Source: Liriodendron chinense (lineage: Eukaryota; Streptophyta; Magnoliopsida; Magnoliales; Magnoliaceae). Taken from it: a DNA stretch of 64,000 nt. Below are positions 48,923 to 60,320 of the stretch, in pieces (the stretch's first letter is position 1; each line of letters begins with the position of its first letter). Location of the stretch: NCBI GenBank assembly GCA_003013855.2, contig ML058505.1:3775331-3839330 (forward strand), in the 5' to 3' direction. Below the pieces are notes generated by a model. That model made no database searches and had not been told where the DNA came from. It worked only from the letters and a program-made list of their open reading frames with translations. A program made the position numbers and the translations under genes.

Positions 48923-51900
48923 TGTCACGCCCCCAAATTTGTAACCATGGTTAACCTTAACTCTAGCCTTGAGTTCAAGGCCGTGACTCAAGTTAAAGGA
49001 AAATTTTCTAACATTCATATCATAATCACATTCACTCACATAACTGGAGTAACTAATTTATTTAATTATCATTATCCAAATCATCAACTCAAATTAAATT
49101 ATCATCAATCACTAACACTTAAACATAAAATAATTCACAAACATAAAACAATTTCAAATCAAATTCAAAATCTAAGAAAACAGATGATCTATGCTATCAA
49201 CTTCATCGGTCAACTCCTGAGCGTCTTCACCTGTTCTTTTGTCTGCTGGTTTTTCTATCAATGAAATTCATAAGCACAAAACTTGTGTAAATAGTTCTAC
49301 ATACAAGATAATATAAAAATGAATTTGACAAGTTGAAAATAAATCATGTTAAAGCATTTTATAAAAAAAAATGATTCATGGCTCTCAAATCGAATTTATC
49401 AACTAGTACCAGAAATAAATGGCCAAAGGCACTCAGTTCACTCAGTATCACTCTTCACTTAAAATGAGTCAACACTTAGTATTATTTCCCTCAGCAAATG
49501 CCAATGCTTTGCATAAATAGTCACTTAACATTGCCAACACGAGGCTCAAATCATAACACTCAACATATAGACAATACAAGGCTTAAATCTCATTCAACAT
49601 ATATAGCCAATACGAGGCATATAATTCTCTCAGCATTTAATTTTTTGCCAACCCTCATCAGTATGCATACCTCACCATCACTCTATAAAGATCAATTCTC
49701 ACCATTCACTCTTTCAATTCTCACTAGATACTTGTGCAAAATCTTTAATTTCACAATTTCTGACAAAATCAATTTGTCTAAAGTATAAAATAAGTTATAA
49801 TACAACTATTTCTCAAATAAAGAACAATTCTCGAGAATTTCCAAATAAGACATTATTTTTAAGTAACGAGACTTTCTATAAATAGGATGCATCACCAAAC
49901 TTTCCAAACAAGGCTACATTTTTAAATAAGGAAACCTTCTATAAAAGATTTTTCAAATGAGGTATCATTTCTTAATTGAAGGAAACATTTTATGGAGGTA
50001 CAATATCAACATACTTTCCAAAATATAGGATATGTAACAAAACTTTCCAAATAAGGTATTATTTCCCAACTAAAGGACTTTCCAATATAGGAATCACAAA
50101 ACCTCATCCAATATAAAGTACCGTGTACAATAACACAAGTTCCAAATAATAACCTTTAAAATATAAATCATATATAAATAAATTAGAGTAAAAATAGTTC
50201 ATTTTGGAGTTAGAACCACTTACCAAAACATTACCATAAGCATACAAACTAGTCCATTGATTTCTAGCTTATTTGAGTCTTTTCCTTACCCTTCATTCTA
50301 AATTAAGAAACCTTTCATAAATAACTTTTCTCTTAGGAAATTTTCCTTAATGTTAATACTTAAGTATTTTTCTTATGCCAAGCAACTTAGCATAAGTCTA
50401 TAATGGTATTAGCTATTCTTAGCTTTCAATAAGATCATCCTTAGTCCTTAAGGTCCAATTTTCAAAAACCTGGACTCACAAGTTATTTGACATCACCTTA
50501 AATCAAACAAATGATACATGCGGTCCTTCTTGTCTTTACACTTATCAACCCTTTGTCCAAATACAATTGTGATTATTGGTGTACTAGTGGCCCGCCTTAC
50601 CCTTAAGCTCAATATGATTCATATGCAATTATATTGGGTTTGATATAGGCCCAACTAATCCAACTTTATTTCCAAATATCTCTGTTAACATGGGACTACC
50701 TTAGTGTTCCAAAATCACAATCCATTTTCATTATAATTCAAAATCAAATAGTGTAACTTTTAGGGATCCAACTAAAGCATAATATAGACTTTTGTTTATT
50801 GAACCCATCAGAATTTTCTTTTTATAATGAATTGGATGGTAGTAATTTCAACACCAGCCCACTGGGCCTCTTGAACACATTTTCAAAGATAGGCCCATTG
50901 TGGCCCAAAACAATTCTTCATATGGTACTCCATGGGCTTAACTTAAGCCCATTAGATGTTAACATGGACCTTTTAGTTTTGGTCACATATTACCAAAGGT
51001 TTCAATAAACTAAGGCCTGCTACAACGTTCTATCAATTCATAGAGGAAAACCACGTATCATTATGTGACTACCTTAAGTCCCAAATTTTGATTAGTACTA
51101 ATTGTGACACAAGGACTTCTCGGCATAGAATTTGATTCCTAGAGTGATTCTTAGGACAACTAATAGATTTCACCTCAATCCATGCAATAGTCTTTATGAT
51201 ATTTTTGTTTTAGGTAAAGTTATGTTTATTGGGTCGTGGCCCATATATATTTATTTCACTTCTGACCCACTACTTCGTGGTCCACTAGCGCATCATTATA
51301 TTGAGTGGATCATTTTCATGGATACATGCGTCCCATTGTGGTACAAATACAATTATTTTCTCAACTCGAAACAAATAGATTGGCATGGCAATGCATACTT
51401 GATGGTTCACGGGGATCTAAAAGAAGTCCTCATCAAATAATAAAATAAAAAAAATCAAATGGCCTTAGATACATCACACATATGGGACCAACTTCTGTCT
51501 CAAACCATCTCAAAATTGGTCCAAAACAATTTTTCCCCATGGTAACCCATGGCCTTGGCTCAGGCCTACAAGTACATATATATGTAGGTTCATATCTTAG
51601 GTCCATTTATAAGGATCCATGGCCTCTAAAAATGATACTAGCCCATGCCAATTTCCTTTCAAATCTATAGGTCCATTAGGCCCCAGCCCAGTTAGCTATT
51701 TGGGTCGAATTTGGGTCCAACTTACAATGGTTCCCAAAATAACTTTTCAGCCATATTGATCTTTTCTTAATTTTAAATATTAACTTGAATAAAGATTTAA
51801 TTAACTAATGGAATTAATCTTGTATCGAACAAATGTCTATAACTATCCTTAAGATAACATGGATCTAAAGTGGTACTTCTAGCCAAGTCTATACACACAT

Positions 51901-51987
51901 GCAACGATGTACTTACAATAATGAGATTTTTTTTTTTTAATGAAAGAAGATTAATTCTCTCATCATGATATCATGAGAATCTTAATG

Positions 51988-52289
51988 TGTTAGTGCTTTT
52001 TATTGTGGCATACTAGTGCATCTTATTTGTCAATTACTTAGGTCAGTGAGTCTAATGTTGGTTGATCTTAATGAAGACGAAGACCGAAGACTTAAGACGG
52101 ACCAGCTGCATCAAGAAAGAAGAAACAGGTGAAAGTGATACCTTGGTGAGCCTCAACCGTGTACCTATCTAAAACCATAAACCTCTAGATAACCATGACC
52201 AATAGGCATATCCTTAGTCATCTCAGATTGGCTTAAGGTGTCCCAAAAGACTACCAAAAGAATGGCCAAAAGGTTGCATGTTTTGCTAC

Positions 52290-52322
<33 letters not shown>

Positions 52323-53997
52323 CAGCAGAAAAACATGCCTAGCCGGGCGCCCGACCCAGTGTCCACCGGGCGCCCGACTTAAGGGAAATTCGTCCAAAGA
52401 GTTGGCCTGCAAAATAGATGGTCATTGGGTGCCCGACCAGTGCAAAAATCGTCCAGTAGCACAAGACCATTCTGGACTGAATTTCGGACGCCCGACCACA
52501 CCTTGTTTGGGCGCCCGACCAACTCCAAATATGTCCAGCAACTAAAACTTTTTTATGGACTGGATTTCGGGAGCCCGACCTAGTGTCCACCAGGCGCCCA
52601 ACCCTGCATGAATCTGCCCATATTTGACCGTTGGGAGAAACTTTATAAAAGCGAGAGGTTCATTTTTAGGACCAAGAGAGGGGATTTTGAGGAATAGAAG
52701 CCACCATTACTAAAGATCATTAGAGGCTCTATTCCAAACCCAAAGCAAGTCATTATCCTTATGTTTCATCACAAGCTTGGGCCATTCAATGGCAATATGA
52801 GAATGGACTTATTCCATCTTGATTTTTAGAAGTTTAGACACCTTGATCATAGTTAAATCCCTTGTCTAAATACCACCTAGGAGTCCAAATAGGTGTATTC
52901 CTCTAGGAAACTCATTTCCTACCATTTGTAGAGGTTTCACCATTCCCTAGCACCTTGGGCATCTCCAATAGAGTATCACATACAAGGGAGCTGATATTGG
53001 AGCTGAAGCCTTAGCAAAGCATCGGCATCAAAGATCGCGGAGAGCACAAAGGTAGCTGATTGAAGCACAGGGAGAGCGGACATCAAGCAACCCGAAGCAG
53101 TGCATCAAAGGGGCTCAATCCGACAAGTAAGGTTGTCTTTGTTTAGAGTTCATCCACTCAATTCCTTGTGGGAGTTGAGTATAGAGTTTGCTAGTCAAAC
53201 TCGAACTAGGGTCGTTTGCTGATCCTTGGCTTGTTTGTTGAGCCTAAAACTTTAGGGACGTTAGCCGTTCCTTGGCCTGTTTGTCGGCTAAAGACTAGGG
53301 GTTGTTCGATGCTCATTGACTCGTTTGTCGGGCCTAAATTCAAGGACGTTTACCATTCATTAGGTATGTTTGGCGGGCCTAAACAAGTCTCTAAGGGAGC
53401 CACCAACACCGGGTGTAAACGTGTAGGTTGGGAGGAACCTGTAAACTCCCCGGTTGGGTGGATCCAATTTAAAATACCTTGGCTAGGGAGGAACCAAATT
53501 TAAACTCCCCAGTGAATGCCGGTGTGCTCAAATGAGTTGAGTACTTGAATCGGGAGTGGAGTAGATAAGCAGTTAAACCACTATACATGCTTGCGTTTGT
53601 GATTGTATTAGAGCACATTTATCATTATGTATTTTGTTTAAGTGTTTAATTATGAATACGTAATTATGAATGTATGCTAGGCACTTGATAGGCACATCCA
53701 CATACACATGATGTACTTTCACTCCTAGAGTAGACTTGAGCTTAATTGATCCAATCCTCTATAGTCTACTTAGGTTGCATAGATTAGGTACTTGATTAGT
53801 TTAATCATAAGTTAATCTATGCATGCTTAGACTAGAATGTTAATTGTTTTTATCATATGCTAGTCTATTAATTGGACCCACTTAGGCTTGTAAATCGAAG
53901 TATTAATCGCTTACTTAGTTCAATTTGCTAAAACTGTTAAGTAGGCGAAAAGATTTAAAGATTTTAAAAGGTCTTAATCACCCCCCGGACTTAGCCA
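51988..53997. mobile_element. Nested Copia-type solo LTR (SIRE-like), tentative borders
   Basis: The segment differs in composition from its host. It begins TGTTAGTGCTTTTTATTG and ends CACCCCCCGGACTTAGCCA, with TAATG and TAATT as possible flanking duplications. The late CACCCCCC tract and the GAAGACGAAGACCGAAGAC stretch recall SIRE/Maximus LTRs. It carries repeated GGGCGCCCGACC motifs (52340-52610) and an A run at 52298-52322. Confidence 0.45.
52340..52612. repeat. Cluster of GGGCGCCCGAC motifs
   Basis: The GGGCGCCC palindrome followed by GACC or GACTT, or close variants of it, appears about six times in under 280 bases, separated by phrases such as CAGTGTCCACC and CGTCCAG. The cluster is within the nested LTR and is far richer in GC than the flanks. 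Confidence 0.85.
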
Positions 53998-55873
53998 TAA
54001 TTCTAGTTGCTCCTTAAGCTTCCACACGCGTATGCGTAGGGTATCGTGTTAGACTACCCAACGTAATTTCATGATGGACCCCACATGTTTAAGGTACTAT
54101 AGCCACAAGACTCATACACAACCAACTTTAGGGGTGAAGTATGTATTATTCTTGAAATTGGTCTAAAATGGATTCAAATGAGTGTTCACACACACCTCAC
54201 ACATGGGCAACATGTGACCCCAATTTTGCCCATTCTACTATCTTTTCAAGTCCTAAAATTCTATGGTTAATGGGTCCCATGGCCAGTCCATAAATTCATA
54301 AATTTTCTAATAATACATTTTCATTCATGTACTGCACTGCACTAAGTATACATTATAGATTAATGTAAAACTTTTAGTATAACATGAACAATATCTTTAA
54401 AATCGTGTTTAGTGTGGGCTCCACAATACCCCAGAAATTAGTTCCCACCAGACCATAAAGATCATGTTTTTATTTTTATTTTTGGGAATTTCGAAACTCG
54501 CCATTTGGAGTGGTGAAAACCGTCCACTAATGGGATGTTCTTGACTGTCCACACGTCTACACGATGATCCTTGTGGCCAGTGTGGCCCCACTTGTGATCA
54601 ACATTATTATATTATAATTCTTCTGATAAAAGACTTACTAATAAGATCCCAATTCAGGTCTTGTACAGATTTGACAATATTGATCGTATCTATCTGATCA
54701 ATGCATAGATTATAGTATAGTTAATTTATTAACATAATCTCATGTATCTAACCAATTCCAACGGTTTAGATTAAGCTAAACCATATCAGATTCTTGAGTT
54801 TACAAGGGACAGATAGCATGTACTGAATTTCTTCCACAATGGTTGATTTGTAACATGATCATTATTTGTAAACCAACTTTAATGGTTTGAATCAACCATT
54901 TGTTGTAAAGATTTAGGTGAATTATATTTCAGCCCTTTGATCTACAGATATTAAAGAAAATTTTGAAAATGAATACACATTAGAACATAACTTACGTTGA
55001 TCAATGGTGTGCAAGGTACAAAAATGCTATGTCCCACACGTCCAACGGTGTAGATCTTTCAACCATCCTCTCTCTCTCTCTCCTTTCTCTTTCCTCTTCA
55101 CACGTCCCCCCTTTGCCTTGGGCGTGGGTAGCATATATGCAGTTATACATGACAAGTGTTGACTATTTTAGGTAAATATTGTGACAAAAATGCAATGTAC
55201 TCATGAGAGAATTCAAACCCACAACCTAAGCTCCCAAAACAAGCTTACTTACCACCCACTCAACCTCATTTTCTTAATAAAGATTGAAGAGATTATTTAT
55301 TTAAGTCAAAGTATTAGGATGTATTTGAAACTTCATTCATGCGAGAGGTTAGAGTGACTAGCGTGTTTTGCCAACTATAGCTCTTAACATCTAACCTTCC
55401 TTAAATAAGGGTCTTAATTTTAAGATCTCAACCGCATGACCTATGACTCCAAACTTAACTCGCCTACCACTCATCTAACTTCTTATTTCTTAAAAAAGAA
55501 TAAAATGTTTATTTACTTAAGAAAAGTAACAGAGATATTCATCTATTTGAAAACTTGAGTCTCTAGCTTCCTTATTCTCGTGACAATGCATCATGCTCAT
55601 TATATTATTCTCGTGACAATACATATGATGTGAATCATGAGATGAGAAATTTTGCATCTTATACACTCGAAAGTCATCATATAAGAAAATCAAATGATAT
55701 GTTTCCTTAAGAGATGAATTGAATTGTTTATAAGTTCTGAGCATCCAAGTTTCTAACTTACAAAACTAAATTTTCATACAACAAGATATAAGTGATGTCA
55801 GTCAAAATAATTATTTCTAGCATATAGCAGATAAAGAAAAGAAAAAAAAAATCATTTTTTCTAGGATATTACA

Positions 55874-56192
55874 GATGGGATGTCAGAACACCAAATCTCC
55901 AATCTCATCATCGTTGGATCTGACATCTTCTTCTACAATAGGTCGGCGGTTGGCTATCAGTGATCTCAACGAACAATGGTATTGTACGGTACAAGCTATC
56001 GCAGGGGAGAGTACGTCGTTAGGGGTTGTTGTGATGCGAGAGTTGCAGTGAGGCGATCGAACGAAGCTTGCAATCCTTGCATAGCTTGAAGGTGCCCTCA
56101 TCGAAACTCCACGAACTCTTTTGATGTCAAGGGTTGTTTCCCAAAATCACCATCAACATGGTTGTTCTCATTGTTTGCACTAGCATCCATCA
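55874..56192 (-). pseudogene. Start of the Gypsy gag
   Basis: A minus-strand ATG at 56192 opens a frame beginning MDASANNENNHVDGDFGKQ, containing one stop (CGA to TGA) and a frame change. It runs into SNDDEIGDL near 55890, where the long LTR-like insertion breaks it. The rest of gag resumes at 48917. The position just inside the 5' LTR and priming site fits a retroelement polyprotein start. Confidence 0.6.
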
Positions 56193-56221
56193 CCGAAGAA
56201 GAACTTCACTCTGATATCAAT

Positions 56222-56858
56222 CAATGCAGCGGGATGCGGGTGAGATCGAGCACTGTCTCTCTCACGAGATAACTACTTCGAATCATTGGATCTATCAGGA
56301 CTCCTCAACCGATCTTCGTCGAATCCACAACGGGATATCTCGAATCCACGAGACCTTTTCTTCGAATTCACGAAGAAAAACTCGAATCCATAAGCAACAA
56401 AGATAAACTCAAAATTTTAGGTTAAAAATACTGAGTAATTCTCCATAAAACGGAATAAAACAAGTATTTATAGTAAAACTAAACTCTAGCATAGTAACCT
56501 AGGTGTCCTAAATGCACAAGGAAACAAAACAAATTAAAACGAAAAGAATCGTTCAAAATAAGAAAGCTCGTGCACGCATCTGTGTATCTGTCGATTGGTC
56601 GATCATGGGCCATGACCGGTTGGAGTTGATGGACGACCGGTTGGTTGAAGCTCCAATAGTCCAGAGAGTTTGGCTCTCCTAGTTTGAAAATTCGACCGGT
56701 CAGACGACCTCATTAGAGGCACTCAACCAACCAGCAGAGGTTGTTGACTTGAATGTTTTATGGATCTTTAACTCCTTTCTCCGGATCTCATGGGCCCACT
56801 CTTGGGTCCTTCTCCTAGCTTTTTTCCTTCCTCGATCGGGGGTCACTTCACTACATCA
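56222..56858 (-). repeat. Gypsy 5' LTR
   Basis: It is a copy of 43846-44453. The inner border reads CAATGCAG instead of TGATGCAG. It is followed inward by a tRNA-Met-type priming site (minus strand TTGATATCAGAGT at about 56219-56207). Confidence 0.8.
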
Positions 56859-56872
56859 CACACACCACCCAA

Positions 56873-57410
56873 ATTGCTTGGTGTGCCATACACCATTAGT
56901 GGTGTATTTACGTCACCAAGTTCTTTGGGCCCCACAATAATGCGTGTGTCCAAACCATCCATCCTTTTGGTGAGATAATTTTAGGGCATTAGCAAAAAAA
57001 TGAGGCATATCTAAAGCTTAAGTGGACCACGCCACAGAAAGCAGAGGAAAAAGAATGTCTACCGTTGAAAATTTCCTAAGGCCACAGAAGTTTTAGATCA
57101 AGTTGATATTTGTTTTTTTTTATTTTTTTATTTTATCTTCATCGAAGCCTATATGATCTTATGAACAAGTTGGATGGCAAATAAACATCATGGTAAGCCA
57201 AAAAAAGGTTACAAGTGTGGGTATCATTGTCTTCATTGTTTTCTTTGGTCCACTTGAGGTTTGGATCTGCTTCATTTTTGGGCTCCTGCTGCAAAATAAT
57301 CTTACCAAATGGATGGACGGTGTGCATATAATACATGCATCATGGTGGGCCCACAGACTTGGTGATATCAACACACCGCGGAGGTCAGGGTGTATGGCAC
57401 ACCACGCAAT
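56873..57410. mobile_element. Foldback element
   Basis: The ends ATTGCTTGGTGTGCCATACA and GTATGGCACACCACGCAAT are near-perfect inverted repeats. The arms continue with the family core (TTGGGCCCCAC / GTGGGCCCACAG; CCATCCATCC / GGATGGACGG; GCATATCTAAAGC / GGTTTGGATCTGC). A poly-T tract lies in the centre. It sits 15 bases outside the Gypsy LTR. Confidence 0.8.
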
Positions 57411-57491
57411 CCACCTCCTTATTAAGGTGGTCAGGTGATTTTTGTCATTTTTGGGGAGATTAGTACACACACCATTGTTAGTGCACCCACT

Positions 57492-57613
57492 CACCCCTAT
57501 TAGTCACATTGCAATGTTAGCCATCCCGCTTTGGGAATCGATACCATGGCCTTAGTGTTGAAACGAGGCTATCTTCATTCAATCTGCCACTTGAGCTATG
57601 GATCCTAGTGTGA
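57492..57613 (+). repeat. Dispersed repeat, copy 2
   Basis: This is the same non-coding repeat as 18720-18846 (CACCCCTATTAGTCACAT ... GAGCTATGGATC). Its right end stops at TGTGAATTAT. Confidence 0.75.
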
Positions 57614-57737
57614 ATTATCTAGACGTTGGTCATTTAAATGGATGGTTAAAAAATGTTGGGTGGTTCTTACCTTTGTTGCCATATGAGGTTAAGAATTTTC
57701 TTATTTTCAATAAAAAAATATGTATTACTCATAAAAA

Positions 57738-58032
57738 AAAGTCAGCTTGTTAAGGAGCAGAAGATCTAATTACTTAACCAAGGCACATAATAAAGCATCA
57801 TGCTACAAAGTAAGAGAGCTTTTTAGGAGACCTTTAGCCACATGGCCGCCATGAACCGAGTGGGCCACATAACCGACCCCAGGCAACTTTCCCGAAAAAA
57901 CATCATTCATGACTTGAGCCCAGGGCATAGTGCCTGCTCTGATACTATTGATAAGTGTCTCGACCAATGCTCCTCAAAAGATCAGCCTATCAAGGAATGG
58001 AAGATCTAATTATTTAACCAAGGCAACGTAAT
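57738..58032 (-). mobile_element. TRIM-like remnant, tentative
   Basis: Two related blocks (AAGATCTAATTACTTAACCA near 57768 and AAGATCTAATTATTTAACCA near 58003) flank about 190 bases that include a minus-strand AGTATCAGAGCAG, similar to a tRNA-Met priming site. Terminal repeats beside a priming site without coding sequence suggest a small non-autonomous LTR unit, but its borders are unclear. Confidence 0.35.
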
Positions 58033-58553
58033 ATATTTTAATTTACTTATTACAATCATTTAATCGAATATTCACATACGCATAGTAATTTGGAGTGTTA
58101 AAGCAGTTTTGGTTAATTATTTTTTATTAATCAAATGAATGCATTCAATAACAACATTCAAATATAATTTTTGAATTTCAGTAAATTCCAATTACAAACT
58201 ACCAAATAGAATAGAGGATTCAAGTCACGTGATAGTAATTTTAATTATGAATTGGATTCAATCCATTTTCAATTATGAGGTGCCGAACGAACCCTAAGGC
58301 GAGATCCATCTTATAAATGGTTTGGATCATGTAAAGGGTGAATTATTGAAGCATGTTATTCTGATACATGAGGATGTATTTGAGTCTGGATCTTCTGTTA
58401 TCTTCCAAGCAGGAATACGTGCTTCGAGCCTTTTCATTGGTCCACATCACAGGGTTGCAGACCTAGGACCAATGAAAAGGCTCCAGCTAGGGTTTTTACT
58501 TGGAAGCTAGCAGAGGGGCGTGATTTAAGTTGTACCTTGGGAGCAGCTTAATG
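58033..58553. other. Non-coding stretch
   Basis: AT-rich, with a partly palindromic segment near 58425-58490 (CTTTTCATTGGTCC / GGACCAATGAAAAGG). No gene supported. Confidence 0.5.
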
Positions 58554-59018
58554 GGTGTTGCCCTAACCGTGTGGGGGCCATCTTGATGTATTTTTTTATA
58601 TATTAATGCCGTCTATCTATTTTTCCATATCATTTTAGGATGTGATCCAAAACCCTAAGAAGATCCAAATCTGAGGTGGGCCATAAAACTAGAAACAGTG
58701 ATGAATGACCCTTAAAAATGTTTTGTTGGCCACAAAAGTTTTGGATCAATCTGATCTTTATATTTTCCCTTCATCAGGACCTTATTCACGTTATTAAGAG
58801 CTTTGATTGCAAATAAATATTACCAAAACATGACGATGGGTTTTATGCAATTTTTAATGGCGGGGCACTCAATAACACTGTTTATAATGGTACTGTCCAC
58901 TTGAGACTTGGATCTGCATAAAATTTGGAACCTCATTCTAAAATGGGCTTTAGAAAAGGATGGACGGCGTGTATATACAAAATATTATCCGTGTGGGCCA
59001 TACGGTAGGGGTAACACC
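58554..59018. mobile_element. Foldback element just upstream of PFD4
   Basis: The left terminus GGTGTTGCCCTAACCGTGTG is complementary to the right terminus ...GTACC-type end TACGGTAGGGGTAACACC. Inner arms carry the family core (GGTGGGCCATAAAAC / GTACTGTCCACTTGAG; GAAGATCCAAATC / GACTTGGATCTGC). It ends about 160 bases before the PFD4 ATG. Confidence 0.75.
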
Positions 59019-59179
59019 CACTACTGTTCCCGGGGTAACACCTAATTCGCGCCCCAACGGAGGATCCGGACTCATTTTAGCAAACCTTGTACTAGAAACC
59101 CTTCGTAGAAAGAGATATTCTCCATTTCACGAGCTGCTGCTGCTGCTTTTCTCCCATTTTCGCTGCAGAATCTTAAAAA

Positions 59180-59412
59180 ATGCAGCAGGTAAAACCCTAA
59201 AGCCCTATTTCTGCGTTTTCCTTTTTCGTCTACTCTATTTCTGTCTATGTTCCTTCGAAATTCTCTGATATCTTGTTGTTGTTGTTGTGGATGGAATGAA
59301 GGGTGGAGGATCGGAGACAGCGGTGACGTGGGAAGATCAGCAGAATATCAACAAGTTCGGAAGATTGAACAACAGATTCCACGAACTCAACGACGAGATC
59401 AAGATCGCCAAG
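59180..59412 (+). CDS. PFD4: Prefoldin subunit 4, first two coding exons (partial)
   Basis: Prefoldin is a cytosolic hexameric chaperone that passes unfolded actin and tubulin to the CCT chaperonin; PFD4 is one of its beta-type subunits. Exon 1 is only nine coding bases (59180-59188, M-Q-Q) before a 113-base intron. Exon 2 (59302-59412) encodes GGGSETAVTWEDQQNINKFG and then RLNNRFHELNDEIKIAK, which matches the conserved PFD4 N-terminus and first coiled-coil helix. The donor GTTCTT follows in phase 0. The rest of the roughly 125-residue protein (beta hairpins and second helix) was not found up to 64000, so the next intron must exceed 4.5 kb or the gene is broken. It contains retroelement remnants. 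Confidence 0.85.
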
Positions 59413-60320
59413 GTTCTTTAACCCCCATTACCTCATCCAAAGAGAATTCTTCCCCCTTTTTTATTGTCACTTGGTCTTTCTACTTCTAAATTCTGTAATT
59501 CCATGGATTCTTCTCTTGTCATGCAAACTGTGGCGTCTAGATGGAAATTCGTCATCTTTTAATTTTCTCAATTTGGTGGGGTTTTTTATTTTTTATTTTT
59601 CATTTTCCCCAATTTCTTTGTAATATTTTGGTCTTGATCGCCACCAAAATGTCTCAACGAAAAATGATCCATCTTTTAATCTTCTCGATTCTGTTTTTTT
59701 TCCTCCATTTTTTTTTTCTTAAATATGGTGGGGTCTTGATCACCGCAAAAACGTCTAGATGAAAATACCCATCCTTTAATTTTCTCAATTTTTTTCTCCA
59801 TTTTTAACATTTTCTTCTTCATCACCACAAATACCCAAATATCTGGAAAAAGGCTTTGATGGTGATGCTGGCGGTGATGATGATGATGATGATTTTGGTC
59901 TTGATCGAATGAATTTCTGAAAGATGCTGCAATTTTATGGCTTCTATATGTTAATATCTGAGCTGTGCCTTTGGGTTAAAGGGTAACTGAGGATATTTGC
60001 AGTATACTCTGTTTCAGTTTGTAAAAGTGGGGCCCATGGTTCAGTGATCTAGACTGTTGCTATAGTAATCTAGTGCCGATTCCGGAACTTATCCATCTGT
60101 CAAATAACTACCAATGACAAAATTATAACATTCACGTCACTTGAAGACATTTAGATGATCCATACGATTGGGTGTAAGTTGACCGTGATGATCGATGGTG
60201 GAAATGGACTTCACCAAGCAAGGTCCACCAGATAATTGCTTCTCAACTATGATGGGGAGGCTGTCATTCACAACTTATAAATTATGGTATTGTCTCTCTT
60301 ATGAGTTTGAGGATGAAGGT

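Larger units (their letters stand above)
48923..55873 (+). mobile_element. Long LTR-like insertion (probable solo LTR) with TSD GATGG
   Basis: GATGG lies at 48918-48922 and again at 55874-55878. The insertion begins TGTCACGCCCCCAAA and ends GGATATTACA, the TG...CA form of LTRs; TGTCACGCCCC starts are common in plant Gypsy (Del/Tekay-like) LTRs. It interrupts the Gypsy gag. No coding frame of any retroelement protein is present, and I found no second internal terminus, so a solo LTR (about 4.9 kb) enlarged by a nested LTR (51988-53997) is the simplest reading. 49500-50110 contains degenerate short repeats such as TTTCCAAATAAGG. Confidence 0.7.
43846..56858 (-). mobile_element. Gypsy-type LTR element, gag-protease only, host of nested insertions
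   Basis: Two related LTRs (43846-44453 and 56222-56858) face the same way. CACAC flanks the whole unit at 43841-43845 and 56859-56863. A priming site close to initiator tRNA-Met (TGATATCAGAGT) lies inside the right LTR, and a polypurine tract (minus-strand AGAGGGGG) lies inside the left LTR, so the element reads on the minus strand. The internal region is cut by a Copia element (44627-47319), a 280-bp unit (47531-47810) and a long LTR-like element (48923-55873). Without these it is about 3.1 kb and codes for gag and protease only; no reverse transcriptase, RNase H or integrase is present. Confidence 0.85.

Noticed and set aside
49021..49788. Frames such as the one at 48947-49264 in the long LTR
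   Set aside because: AT-rich chance frames in non-coding LTR sequence with low-complexity Asn/His/Ile composition.
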